Below the pieces are notes generated by a model. That model was not told the origin of the DNA. It ran no database searches and saw only the letters and a program-made list of their open reading frames with translations. Made by a program: the position numbers and the translations under genes. Below are positions 9,641 to 17,711 of a stretch of DNA of 64,000 nt, piece after piece; the stretch's first letter is position 1, and each line of letters opens with the position of its first letter. The stretch is taken from NCBI RefSeq assembly GCF_018304765.1, contig NZ_CP072642.1, positions 603,501 to 667,500 on the forward strand, in the 5' to 3' direction. The stretch comes from Chloracidobacterium sp. N (lineage in GTDB: Bacteria; Acidobacteriota; Blastocatellia; Chloracidobacteriales; Chloracidobacteriaceae).

Positions 9641-12026
9641 CGGCGTTCCGGCGCCCATTGCCGTTGGCAAGGTGTTTTTTGATGAGCAGTTCCGCCAGGT
9701 CAGGCACCACTTCCCAGGCGATTTCGCGCACAACGTGGTCGGAAATTTCAGCCACCACGCGCCGGACAATCTCATCCACGACGGCCGGGGGCAGCGTGAA
9801 CGTTGACCAGTCCACGGTTTGCGCCGGGCTCACGGCAGACGTTGCTTCCGCAACCGGGGCTGCCATGGGCGCCATGGCGGGTGCGGCCTCAACCGGAGGT
9901 TCAGGCTGCACTTCGCCGGAGTGAACTTCGGCCGGCGGCGCTTCAGGCGCTTCAAGGGAAGCTGCCTCTTCGGCCACGGCCGGTTCCTCCGTTGGCGTTG
10001 CAATGCCGGGTTCGATGGCCTCGGCTTCGGCCGTTGGCGGGGCAGGGAAGCCGACGTCCTCCAGGGGGGCGGCTTCCAGTGGTGTTGGCACAAAGGCGGG
10101 TAGGGCAGAAGCCCCTGGGGCCGCTTCGTCTGTTGCCGGAGGAGCGGTTTCCTCCAGGGCCTCCTCAAGGGCTGGAACCTCGGTCAGGCTGGTGGCAACC
10201 GCCTCGGTTGTCACCACGGCTGCCGGCATGTCCGCTTCCGTCGGGGCGGAGGGGATGTCGTCCGCCCGGTCGGTGACTTCCAACGTGAATGGTGACACCT
10301 CAGCCGCTTCCGTTGCGGTTGGGCTTGGCGTTTCCGAAACCGCTGCGGCGGGGGCAGTCTCGTTGACCGCCGGTGACGGCTGCCGCATGGCCACCAGTTC
10401 ATCAGGAAGCAAATCCGTCCCGCGAACGGGAGGCTCTTCTTCCATGACGACCTCAAACACCGGAGCCGGGGGCGGCGTGGCTGTCGGCAGCGTGGAGAAG
10501 GAGACCAGGGGAGAGGCGCTCTCCGGAGAAACGTCCGGCCGTTCCGAAGGCGGGGGCGTCGCCGTTGGAGACGACACCAGTCCGGTCAGAAAGTCCGGCG
10601 GCGGCACCGGCTCAGTGAGCAGGCTGCCCGTAGGCTGGCTTGTCAGCGGGGCGGTGAGTGGGGGCAGGGACGAGGTTTCAGGCTGTGGCTGGAAGGCGGT
10701 GGTGATGGGCGGCTCGTCGGGTTTCGGCTGCTCCCACGGTTGGGCAATCTGTGCCGGTGGCGTGATGACCGGCTCAAAGGATGGCGGCGGTGTCTCATCT
10801 GGCAAAGCCGCGCCCACCAGTGTCTCCGCAGGAGCGGCAACTGATGGCGCCGGCTCTGAAAGGACAGGCGCTGTTGGCTCGGCAGACGTGACAGCCGCTG
10901 GCAGGTCCGGGGTTGACGCTGCCGGCAGTGGGGCGAACGGGGCGACGACAAACGGCGCTGCTGCTTCATTCGGCGTTGTCGTCACTTCATCCGGCACTGT
11001 GGCCGGGGGCGTGGCGGCCGCTGTCGCTTCCGGTTCCGGCATGACCGCGGGGGCGGCAACTGGCGGTACGGCGTCATCCAGTTCCAGGGGGGAATCCAGC
11101 TCCGCCGCTGGAGGTTCCTGTTTCACGGCCGGCGGGGGCGGCACAGCCGTTGTGAGCAGTTCGGGCAGTTCAGACGGATCGAGTTTGGCCGTCGTCGTGC
11201 CGATGTTTGGCGGCGGCAGCGAGGAAAATGTCGGACGGGGAATCGGCGTCGAAAGGGTTTTGGGCGGCTCCGGGTAGCTCAGCACCGGCGGCGCCTGTTC
11301 CGGCGGTGGAAGATCGAGAATGAAATCCGTCGTATCCGTAGCCGACGCCGCCGGAGGGGGCGGCGCATCGAGCGGCAGGAGCGGGTCCAGATCAGGCAGC
11401 CGCCCGTCGTCCATCTTCGGAGAGGGAGTTATCGAGGCCAGCATCGAAGGCGTGACTTTGATGGTCGGCGGTACTTCGGCCGACGGATCAAAGCCCCCCA
11501 GATGAAACTTGGGAGGTGCTGTGCCCAACCCGGAAGGCTCTTTCGATGTGGCCGAAGGCTCTTTCGATGTGGCCGGCGGGGGAACGGAACCAAGTGCTTG
11601 GGTCTGTCCCACCGGCTGGGTGACGGTTGGCGGCGGAGTGACCGCCGGTTTCGGCGGGAATCGCTCCAGCGTCGTCCGAATCAGCGAAACAAACTCCTGT
11701 TCCGCAATCGGTTTGACGATGTGCCCATCGGCTCTGACGCGCCTGGCTTCCTTTTCGTCGTAAGGTTCAAACTTGCCGGTCAGGAGCAGCACCGGAATGT
11801 GCTTGAAATCCGGATGCTGCTTGACGTATTCGCAGACTTCATAGCCGGTCCGGCCGGGCATGAACACATCCGCCAGAATGAGATCAGGGCGTATCGTGGA
11901 AAGTCTTGAAACGGCCAACTCGCCGTTACTCATCGTAACGACGTCAATCTCGCACCTTTCAAGGTACAACCCGAACATTTTCTGAATGCTCAGGCTGTCG
12001 TCTGCAAGTAAGACTTTACGACGCAT
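9633..12026 (-). CDS. Response regulator with long Pro/Ala-rich linker and conserved C-terminal segment
   Basis: The first ~125 of 797 residues form a CheY-like receiver: DD at 9-10, phospho-acceptor Asp53 (LADVFMPGRTGYE), Thr83 and Lys105 (HIVKPIAEQE). About 600 residues of low-complexity Pro/Ala/Glu/Thr sequence follow, including a perfect tandem repeat of seven residues (ATSKEPS twice). The last ~60 residues are structured (VDEIVRRVVAEISDHVVREI, then AWEVVPDLAELLIKK). The layout, receiver plus flexible tether plus a short interaction module, recalls polarity or motility regulators such as RomR, but homology is not shown. AGGGGAGAG precedes the ATG. The cognate kinase is not next to it. Confidence 0.85.
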   Translation of the reverse strand: MRRKVLLADDSLSIQKMFGLYLERCEIDVVTMSNGELAVSRLSTIRPDLILADVFMPGRTGYEVCEYVKQHPDFKHIPVLLLTGKFEPYDEKEARRVRADGHIVKPIAEQEFVSLIRTTLERFPPKPAVTPPPTVTQPVGQTQALGSVPPPATSKEPSATSKEPSGLGTAPPKFHLGGFDPSAEVPPTIKVTPSMLASITPSPKMDDGRLPDLDPLLPLDAPPPPAASATDTTDFILDLPPPEQAPPVLSYPEPPKTLSTPIPRPTFSSLPPPNIGTTTAKLDPSELPELLTTAVPPPPAVKQEPPAAELDSPLELDDAVPPVAAPAVMPEPEATAAATPPATVPDEVTTTPNEAAAPFVVAPFAPLPAASTPDLPAAVTSAEPTAPVLSEPAPSVAAPAETLVGAALPDETPPPSFEPVITPPAQIAQPWEQPKPDEPPITTAFQPQPETSSLPPLTAPLTSQPTGSLLTEPVPPPDFLTGLVSSPTATPPPSERPDVSPESASPLVSFSTLPTATPPPAPVFEVVMEEEPPVRGTDLLPDELVAMRQPSPAVNETAPAAAVSETPSPTATEAAEVSPFTLEVTDRADDIPSAPTEADMPAAVVTTEAVATSLTEVPALEEALEETAPPATDEAAPGASALPAFVPTPLEAAPLEDVGFPAPPTAEAEAIEPGIATPTEEPAVAEEAASLEAPEAPPAEVHSGEVQPEPPVEAAPAMAPMAAPVAEATSAVSPAQTVDWSTFTLPPAVVDEIVRRVVAEISDHVVREIAWEVVPDLAELLIKKHLANGNGRRNADG
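11533..11574. repeat. 21-bp perfect tandem duplication in the response-regulator linker
   Basis: The same 21 bases occur twice in a row (11533-11553 and 11554-11574), in frame, adding seven residues to the linker. This is one of several short tandem duplications in the window. Confidence 0.95.
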
Positions 12027-12106
12027 CGGCCGCTCTCTCCCCTCTCACGGCGAGAACTGGTATCCGCTTTGAATACGAAGCAGAAAGCAGAGGAAAGCTA
12101 ACACCC

Positions 12107-13549
12107 TTGTCGAAGCCTGTCAAAACCTTCACCACGCCGAAGCCGTCGTCCAAACGGTTGTCGGGAAAGTCATCCAGCCGCCTTTCGCCGCGCGCCAGAA
12201 CGATTCGGGCCAAAACGATTCGGGATGCCATCCACGGCGACATGACCTTTTCGGCTGCTGAGGTCCGTCTGCTTGACACCCAAGCGATGCAGCGCCTGCG
12301 CGGTATCAAACAGCTTGGATTGAGCCATCTGGTCTATCCTTCGGCGGTGCATACCCGCTTCGAGCATTCCCTGGGAGCCTGTCATCTGGCTGGAAAAATC
12401 ATTGAGAGCCTTGAACAAAGGGGTGTTCACCGCTTCACCGAGGATGAGCGGCAGCGCATTCGGACGGTGGCTTTGCTGCACGACATCACACATGTGCCCT
12501 TTGGTCATACCTTTGAGGATGAGCGACGGATTGCGCCACGCCATGACGCTGACATCCAGCGCCTCGACACCATGCTGTCCGGCGACCTGGGGGAGGAACT
12601 GGAGCGGCAGGGGCTGCTGACCACGGTTCGTTCCCACCTTCTGGGCGAAACGCCCCTGGCGCGGGACGACGACTTCATCCGCGACATCTTTGCCGGCACC
12701 ATCTGCGCCGACCTGCTGGATTATCTCCGCCGGGATGCGCGCTTCTGTGGGCTGACCGTGGATTACGACGACCGCCTGCTGGCGCTGTTCACGCGGTTGG
12801 GTGGGCGTTTGGCCCTTGACCTGCAACGCCACGGCCTGTTCCGGCACGATGCCCTTTCGGAAGTCGTCCACGTACTGCGCATGCGCTACCTGCTGACCGA
12901 ACGGGTGTACTTTCACCACGCAAAAATTGCGGCCGGCGCCATGCTTTCCAAGGCCCTGGAAATGGCCATCGCGGCCGGGCGGTTTGCCTACGCCGAACTG
13001 TTTGCGCTCCGCGATGACGCCTTCCTGCATGTGCTTCGGGAGCGGGCGGTGGGCTTGCCGGAGGTCCAGCGGCTCCTGTCGGCCCTGGCGACGCGCCAGC
13101 TTTACAAACCCGTTTTCCGGGCGAGCCGGGACGGCCTGACGGAAAGCGAACTCGACCGGCTCAAGCGCCAGTTCTATGAGAATGCCGGGGGCGCCCGGGA
13201 GCAGATGGAAGCCGCCCTGTGCGACGACCTGGGACTGCCCGCCGGCAGCGTGATTGTCTATTGCCCCTCGCCGGACATGGCGCTCAAGGAAGCCCACGTC
13301 ACGGTACAGTTGTCGGAACACGAATCCGCCCAGCTTTCATCACTGGCGCATCCTGAGATTGAAACCCTGCTGCTGCGCCATCGTCAGCTCTGGCGACTGG
13401 TGGTGCTGGCGACCCCGGATTTGGGACGCCACGCCGCCAAACGGCACCGCATCCTGACGCGCTGCTGCGAAGCCCGCCTGGCCCTGCCGGACCGGACCGG
13501 TGAGGGGCCCTCCAGTCTGCTGTTTTTTCCAGCCAGCGTCGGGAAATAG
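12107..13549 (+). CDS. HD-superfamily phosphohydrolase (SamHD1/dGTPase-like)
   Basis: This 480-residue protein is of the COG1078 type: HTRFEHSLG (first metal-binding His) then LLHDITHVPFGHTFEDE (the HD pair), and a further Asp in ICADLLDYLRRD. Relatives cleave dNTPs or other nucleotides; the substrate here is unknown. The start appears to be TTG at 12107 (TTG TCG AAG) with GAGGA 12 nt upstream, as no in-frame ATG occurs before 12242. The N-terminal 35 residues are basic and likely disordered, containing a small internal repeat (RTIRAKTIR). It is divergent from the response regulator, separated by 80 bp. Confidence 0.85.
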   Translation: MSKPVKTFTTPKPSSKRLSGKSSSRLSPRARTIRAKTIRDAIHGDMTFSAAEVRLLDTQAMQRLRGIKQLGLSHLVYPSAVHTRFEHSLGACHLAGKIIESLEQRGVHRFTEDERQRIRTVALLHDITHVPFGHTFEDERRIAPRHDADIQRLDTMLSGDLGEELERQGLLTTVRSHLLGETPLARDDDFIRDIFAGTICADLLDYLRRDARFCGLTVDYDDRLLALFTRLGGRLALDLQRHGLFRHDALSEVVHVLRMRYLLTERVYFHHAKIAAGAMLSKALEMAIAAGRFAYAELFALRDDAFLHVLRERAVGLPEVQRLLSALATRQLYKPVFRASRDGLTESELDRLKRQFYENAGGAREQMEAALCDDLGLPAGSVIVYCPSPDMALKEAHVTVQLSEHESAQLSSLAHPEIETLLLRHRQLWRLVVLATPDLGRHAAKRHRILTRCCEARLALPDRTGEGPSSLLFFPASVGK

Positions 13550-13587
13550 TCTGCCCGCCGTGACTTTTTTCACGGCCGACGGCTGCG

Positions 13588-13615
13588 TTGACAATCCGCC
13601 GGGCTGTCTTATAAT
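13588..13615 (+). promoter_or_regulatory. Near-consensus promoter for rpmF-plsX
   Basis: TTGACA at 13588-13593 and TATAAT at 13610-13615 with a 16-bp spacer match both consensus hexamers. The start of rpmF is 62 bp downstream. Strength fits a ribosomal protein operon. Confidence 0.8.
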
Positions 13616-13677
13616 CCTGTGCTTTTGCGTTTCCCGCGAAAGCTTCTGAATGTGCTTCCGAAAGGCGGTTTGAACCT

Positions 13678-13872
13678 ATGCCGAATCCGAAACGACGCCA
13701 CTCCTCGTCGCGGCGCGGCAAGCGCCGTGCGCACGATGCCCTGCCGAAACTGACCCTGGTCCGCTGCCCGAACTGTGGTGCGCCCCGCCTGCCGCACCGG
13801 GTGTGCGGTGAGTGCGGCTACTACCGTGGCCGTCAGGTGATAACGATTCGTCAAAAAGGGGCTGAAGAGTGA
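13678..13872 (+). CDS. rpmF: 50S ribosomal protein L32
   Basis: This 64-residue protein starts [20 protein letters not shown], the L32 signature, and keeps the four zinc-binding cysteines as [19 protein letters not shown]32 is part of the large ribosomal subunit near the peptidyl-transferase region. As in many bacteria it is directly upstream of plsX, linking ribosome and membrane-lipid synthesis. Confidence 0.97.
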   Translation: MPNPKRRHSSSRRGKRRAHDALPKLTLVRCPNCGAPRLPHRVCGECGYYRGRQVITIRQKGAEE

Positions 13873-13938
13873 ACTGAAGAAGAGTGAACTGAACCGGCGG
13901 TTGCCTGCCGCAACCGGCTGCATTGCGACGAGACGGCG

Positions 13939-14994
13939 ATGTTGCAAATTGCTCTCGATGCCATGGGCGGAGACCATGCCCCGGCACCGGAAATCGAAGG
14001 GGCGCTGCTGGCAGCCCGCCAGCTTGGCGTCAAGGTGCTGCTGGTTGGCCAGCCGGACCGGCTGCATCCGGCCCTTCAGGAGGCTGGCTGGACGACCGAA
14101 CCCATTGAAATTCTGCCGGCCCGTGAGGTCGTCGCCATGGATGAAACCGCCCGGCAGTCCATCCGTACCAAACGCGACTCGTCCCTGCGCGTCGGGATCG
14201 AGGCGCTCCGGCAGGGGTTGGCGGTTGGTTTCGTCAGCGCCGGAAACACCGGCGCCATCGTGGCGGCAGCCACCCTGTGGCTGGGCACCATACCCGGTAT
14301 TGCGCGTCCGGCGCTGGCCACGGTTCTCCCGACGTTATCCGGGCGCGGCACGCTGCTGCTCGACATTGGAGCCAATGCGGATTGCAAGCCCGCCATGCTC
14401 GACCAGTTTGCCGTCATGGGCGCGGCCTATGTCGAGCAGATTCTCGGCGTTGAGCGACCGCGGGTGGGACTGCTTTCCATTGGAGAGGAAAGTATCAAGG
14501 GCAATGCGCTGACGCGCGAAGCCCACGCCCTGCTGTGCCAGCATGCGCCCCAGCGCCACTTCACCTTCGTGGGCAATGTCGAAGGGAAGGACATCTACAC
14601 CGGTGCGGTGGATGTCACTGTCTGTGACGGCTTTACGGGAAATATCGTCCTCAAGACCAGCGAAGGGCTGGCAACGGCCCTGCTGACCATGCTTCAGGAA
14701 GCGTGGCGTCAGTCAGCGCCGCCCGCGCGGGACGCCCTGGCTGGCCTGCAGCAGGTGCGCTCCCGGTTCGACTATGCGGAATATGGCGGGGCGCTTCTGC
14801 TGGGCGTGCCGCAGCCGGTCATCGTGGCCCACGGCCGCTCCACCGGGCGTGCCATCTACAATGCCATTCGGGTGGCGCAGGAAGCGCACCTGCGTCGCCT
14901 GAGCCACCAGATTGCTGCTGACCCGGCGGTGGTGGCGATGTTGCACCATCCACACCACAACGGTGTGGCCCAAGACCTCTCTGGACTGGCATGA
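13939..14994 (+). CDS. plsX: Phosphate acyltransferase PlsX
   Basis: PlsX makes acyl-phosphate from acyl-ACP, the first step of PlsX/PlsY phospholipid synthesis, at the inner face of the membrane. The 351-residue protein has IALDAMGGDHAP at the N-terminus, SAGNTGAIVAA, and NVEGKDIYTGAVDVTVCDGF, all family hallmarks. It follows rpmF by 66 bp. The usual next gene, fabH, is absent; instead the stop overlaps the start of a peroxiredoxin gene (ATGA). Confidence 0.96.
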   Translation: MLQIALDAMGGDHAPAPEIEGALLAARQLGVKVLLVGQPDRLHPALQEAGWTTEPIEILPAREVVAMDETARQSIRTKRDSSLRVGIEALRQGLAVGFVSAGNTGAIVAAATLWLGTIPGIARPALATVLPTLSGRGTLLLDIGANADCKPAMLDQFAVMGAAYVEQILGVERPRVGLLSIGEESIKGNALTREAHALLCQHAPQRHFTFVGNVEGKDIYTGAVDVTVCDGFTGNIVLKTSEGLATALLTMLQEAWRQSAPPARDALAGLQQVRSRFDYAEYGGALLLGVPQPVIVAHGRSTGRAIYNAIRVAQEAHLRRLSHQIAADPAVVAMLHHPHHNGVAQDLSGLA

Positions 14995-15491
14995 CTTCTT
15001 CCACAGCACGGTTGACAGTTGGTGATCCGGCGCCCCCCTTTGCTTTGAGCGACGCCACGGGGCAAACGGTCAGACTCGCGGATTTTGCCGGGCAGCGGGT
15101 GGTGCTGTACTTCTACCCACGTGACAACACCCCCGGCTGCACCAGGGAAGCCTGCGCCTTCAACGCTGTCCGCGACGAGCTTGCCGCGCACAAGGCCCAG
15201 GTCATTGGCATCAGCCCGGACAGCGTCACTTCGCACGAAAAGTTTGCCGCGAAGTTCGAGCTGGCATTTCCCTTGCTGTCTGATCCCGAACACGTCGTGG
15301 CCGAACAGTACGGCGTCTGGCAGGAAAAGAAAAACTACGGCAGGACGTACTTTGGCATTGTCCGCACCACGTTCATCATTGACGAGCAGGGACGGATTGC
15401 CCGCATCTTTCCCAACGTCAAGGTTGAAGGTCACGCGGCGCAGGTGCTGCGGGCGCTGGCCGAAATGGATCAGAAGGCGAAGCCGGAGTAA
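14991..15491 (+). CDS. bcp: Peroxiredoxin, BCP/PrxQ type
   Basis: This thiol peroxidase of 166 residues reduces hydrogen and organic peroxides using thioredoxin. The peroxidatic cysteine lies in YPRDNTPGCTREACAF with the resolving cysteine five residues later, the PrxQ arrangement. The conserved ISPDSVTSHEKFAAKF and FPLLSDPEHVVAEQYGVW follow. Its ATG overlaps the plsX stop by 4 bp, so it is probably translated from the rpmF-plsX transcript and may protect membrane lipids. Confidence 0.95.
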   Translation: MTSSTARLTVGDPAPPFALSDATGQTVRLADFAGQRVVLYFYPRDNTPGCTREACAFNAVRDELAAHKAQVIGISPDSVTSHEKFAAKFELAFPLLSDPEHVVAEQYGVWQEKKNYGRTYFGIVRTTFIIDEQGRIARIFPNVKVEGHAAQVLRALAEMDQKAKPE

Positions 15492-15496
15492 ACAGG

Positions 15497-16123
15497 ATGC
15501 GGTGCCGAAGCAACATCGGGCTGGCCTGCCTGGTGTGGGGTCTGGTGTGGGGTCTGGTTTGGGGTCTGGTTTGGGTCCTGCTTTGGGGCTGGCCGGCGAT
15601 CCCCGTCAGGGCGCAGGGCATTCCGCTTCCCACGACTGCGCCGGCCGGCGAACCGACGGCCGCCACGCGCCGGTTTGCCGACCCGGAGGCCGGTTTTGAG
15701 CTCGAACTCCTGCCCGGCTGGCGTTCCGAACATACCGTTGAGAATGACGGGCGGCGGGTTCTGGAAATCATTTACCGCGACCGCAGTCAGTCGTGGCTCC
15801 GGGTCCGACGCGAAGCCATCCCGCCGGACTGCGCCGATGAGCCGCACCGCTGTCTGGCCGAGCGCGAGGCGACGGATTCACTTCAGTTCCGCCCCGACTT
15901 CCAGTTGAAAAAGCGCGAGCGGTTTTCCACCTCCATGGCCCGTGGGACACTCCTGACCTTTACCTTTCGCCGGGTGGGAAAGCCCATGACCGGACGTTAC
16001 TACTACCTTCAGACGGACGATCAGACGGTATGGGTGCTGCGTTTCGAGGGGGAGACCCGCTTTCATGACACGCTGCGTTACCAGACCGACCGCCTGGCCT
16101 ACTCGTTTCGTCCCCTGCCGTGA
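15497..16123 (+). CDS. Secreted protein of unknown function with repeat-built signal peptide
   Basis: The 208-residue product starts MRCRSNIGLAC and continues with VWGL repeated three to four times as the hydrophobic core of a signal peptide, ending near VRAQG. The mature part (about 45-208) has alternating strands (FELELLPGWRSEH, VLEIIYRDRSQSWLRV, TGRYYYLQTDDQTVWVLRFE) and resembles the PsbP/DUF1795-type fold of small exported proteins, but I do not recognise the family firmly. It starts five bases after the peroxiredoxin gene. The core of the signal comes from a 12-bp tandem repeat. Confidence 0.7.
   Translation: MRCRSNIGLACLVWGLVWGLVWGLVWVLLWGWPAIPVRAQGIPLPTTAPAGEPTAATRRFADPEAGFELELLPGWRSEHTVENDGRRVLEIIYRDRSQSWLRVRREAIPPDCADEPHRCLAEREATDSLQFRPDFQLKKRERFSTSMARGTLLTFTFRRVGKPMTGRYYYLQTDDQTVWVLRFEGETRFHDTLRYQTDRLAYSFRPLP
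15530..15577. repeat. 12-bp tandem repeat, four units, inside a signal peptide
   Basis: CTGGTGTGGGGT occurs twice, followed by two copies with one or two changes (CTGGTTTGGGGT, CTGGTTTGGGTC) and a decayed fifth unit. Each unit adds the residues LVWG. The copy number sets the length of the hydrophobic core. Confidence 0.9.
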
Positions 16124-16149
16124 GGCGGCGGCCGGCTGAAAGGTTCCGG

Positions 16150-16187
16150 TTTTGTGCCGAAGCTGATGTTTTGTGCCGAAGCTGATG
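16150..16187. repeat. 19-bp perfect tandem duplication at the exonuclease start
   Basis: TTTTGTGCCGAAGCTGATG occurs at 16150-16168 and again at 16169-16187. Each copy holds a GTG and an ATG. The two copies are out of frame with each other (19 is not a multiple of three), so only the second feeds the exonuclease frame. Confidence 0.95.
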
Positions 16188-17054
16188 CCTGACGTTCTGC
16201 CCGGCCCTTCGTTTTTGCTGAAAACACTGCGCGCCCGGTTGTCGGCGGCCCGTGGGGTGGTGTCGCTGACCGATCTGGGGCGCGAGTTGCTCCGGGCGCC
16301 ACGGGCGGCACCGGAACTCGTGCGGCGGGTGCTGTTGCCGGTGCTGGCCCAGTTGCCGGAGGCTGTGCTGGAAGGGGACGACGGTCTGCGCTGGCAACCG
16401 CTGCCGACCGCGGCCCCGGAAGCGACGGCGTCCCTGCTGGAATGCCGGTTTGCCGTCGTGGATGTGGAGACGACCGGACGCCGCGCGGAGCAGGAGCGCA
16501 TCACCGAAGTGGCCTGTGTCACCATCGAGCGCGGCCGGATCACCGAAACCTTTGCGAGTCTGGTCAATCCCGGTGTGCCCATTCCGCCGCTGATTACGGC
16601 CCTGACCGGTATCAGCGACGAACTCGTGGCCACAGCGCCACCCTTTGCGGCCATTGCCGCTGAAATGCGGCAGCGGCTGAGCCAGACGGTTTTCGTTGCG
16701 CACCATGCCAGCTTCGACCGTAAATTTCTGACGGCTGAACTCAGGCGCGCCGATGAAACCTTCGTGTGGACGGCGCCCACGTTGTGTACGGTACAACTGG
16801 CGCGGCAGCTCGTTCCCGGTCTGGACAATTACCGGCTCGATACCGTCACCGCCCATTTTCGGATTTCCAATCCGGCCCGCCACCGTGCATCGGGAGACGC
16901 CCTTGCGACGGCCCAGCTTTTCCTGCGATTGTTGGAGCGGCTGATAGAACAGGACATCGTGGTGGTTGAAGCCGTGACCGCCCTTCTGGCAAAGCAGAAG
17001 CGAACGGGCAGACGGCGGCGGCCATTGCCCGGCGAGGACAGACACCATGAATGA
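16173..17054 (+). CDS. DnaQ-like DEDDh 3'-5' exonuclease
   Basis: The exonuclease core (about residues 90-260 of 293) holds ExoI VVDVETTG, ExoII HHASFDRKFL and ExoIII HRASGDALATAQLF, giving the DEDDh catalytic set. An N-terminal ~85-residue helical region (SLTDLGRELLRAPRAAPELV) precedes it and may be a small winged-helix. The protein is not fused to a polymerase or UvrC-like domain. The start is taken as GTG 16173; ATG 16185 is the alternative, and neither has a clear ribosome site. Both lie in a 19-bp tandem duplication. Its stop overlaps the next gene (ATGAATGA), so they are probably co-translated. Confidence 0.85.
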   Translation: MPKLMPDVLPGPSFLLKTLRARLSAARGVVSLTDLGRELLRAPRAAPELVRRVLLPVLAQLPEAVLEGDDGLRWQPLPTAAPEATASLLECRFAVVDVETTGRRAEQERITEVACVTIERGRITETFASLVNPGVPIPPLITALTGISDELVATAPPFAAIAAEMRQRLSQTVFVAHHASFDRKFLTAELRRADETFVWTAPTLCTVQLARQLVPGLDNYRLDTVTAHFRISNPARHRASGDALATAQLFLRLLERLIEQDIVVVEAVTALLAKQKRTGRRRRPLPGEDRHHE

Positions 17055-17568
17055 CGCGCGCGACAACTGTGAGCATCTCGAAACGACGGATGACCTGGCT
17101 GTACGTGAGGCGGCCCGCTACTTTCAGGCGGCCTATCAGCGCCAGATGGAAGGCAACCTCGACGAGGCCATCCAGCTTTACGAACGTTCGATTGCGCTGC
17201 ATCCGACGGCCGAAGCCCATACCTTTCTGGGCTGGACGTACAGTTTTCTGGGTGATCTGGATCGCGCCATTGCCGAGTGTTTGCAGGCGATTGAACTCGA
17301 CCCGGACTTTGGCAATCCCTACAACGACATCGGGGCCTATCTCATCGAGCGCGGCGATCCGCTTTCATCTGCGCTGTGGCTCAAGCGGGCCATGAAGGCC
17401 AGGCGGTATGAGTGCTACTTCTATCCGCACTTCAACTACGGGCGGGTACTTGAATGGCAGGGGCGCTGGCTCGACGCCATGCAGGAATACACGACGGCGC
17501 TGGCGTACAACCCGGATTATGCCCCGGCCAAAAAAGCCATTCGCCAGCTTCAGTGCCGGCTCAACTGA
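17047..17568 (+). CDS. TPR protein
   Basis: This 173-residue cytoplasmic protein is made almost entirely of TPR repeats: FQAAYQRQMEGNLDEAIQLY, then AHTFLGWTYSFLGDLDRAIA, AYLIERGD, and NYGRVLEWQGRWLDAMQEYT. It has no signal peptide. It overlaps the exonuclease gene by 8 bp, suggesting a shared role or complex, which cannot be named. Intergenic 17569-17711 downstream shows no gene. Confidence 0.85.
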   Translation: MNDARDNCEHLETTDDLAVREAARYFQAAYQRQMEGNLDEAIQLYERSIALHPTAEAHTFLGWTYSFLGDLDRAIAECLQAIELDPDFGNPYNDIGAYLIERGDPLSSALWLKRAMKARRYECYFYPHFNYGRVLEWQGRWLDAMQEYTTALAYNPDYAPAKKAIRQLQCRLN

Positions 17569-17711
17569 TCACCGCATAGGATAGCCGTTGTTGCATCGGG
17601 ACGTGGGTTGTATCACTTTTTGACGCGCTGCTGCGTTTTCTGCTTTGTCGCGCGCCGCGCGTCAATCTGGCGGGCAAGGCGTGCAGAGGTAAGCTCCAGG
17701 TCGCTTGCCTG

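Noticed and set aside
10003-11277. 424-codon Ser/Gly-rich open frame on the plus strand
   Set aside because: It mirrors the Pro/Ala-rich linker of the response regulator; such low-complexity antisense frames stay open by composition.
13558-13575. CCGTGA-CTTTTT-TCACGG hairpin as terminator of the HD gene
   Set aside because: The stem is short and the T-run is in the loop, not after the stem.
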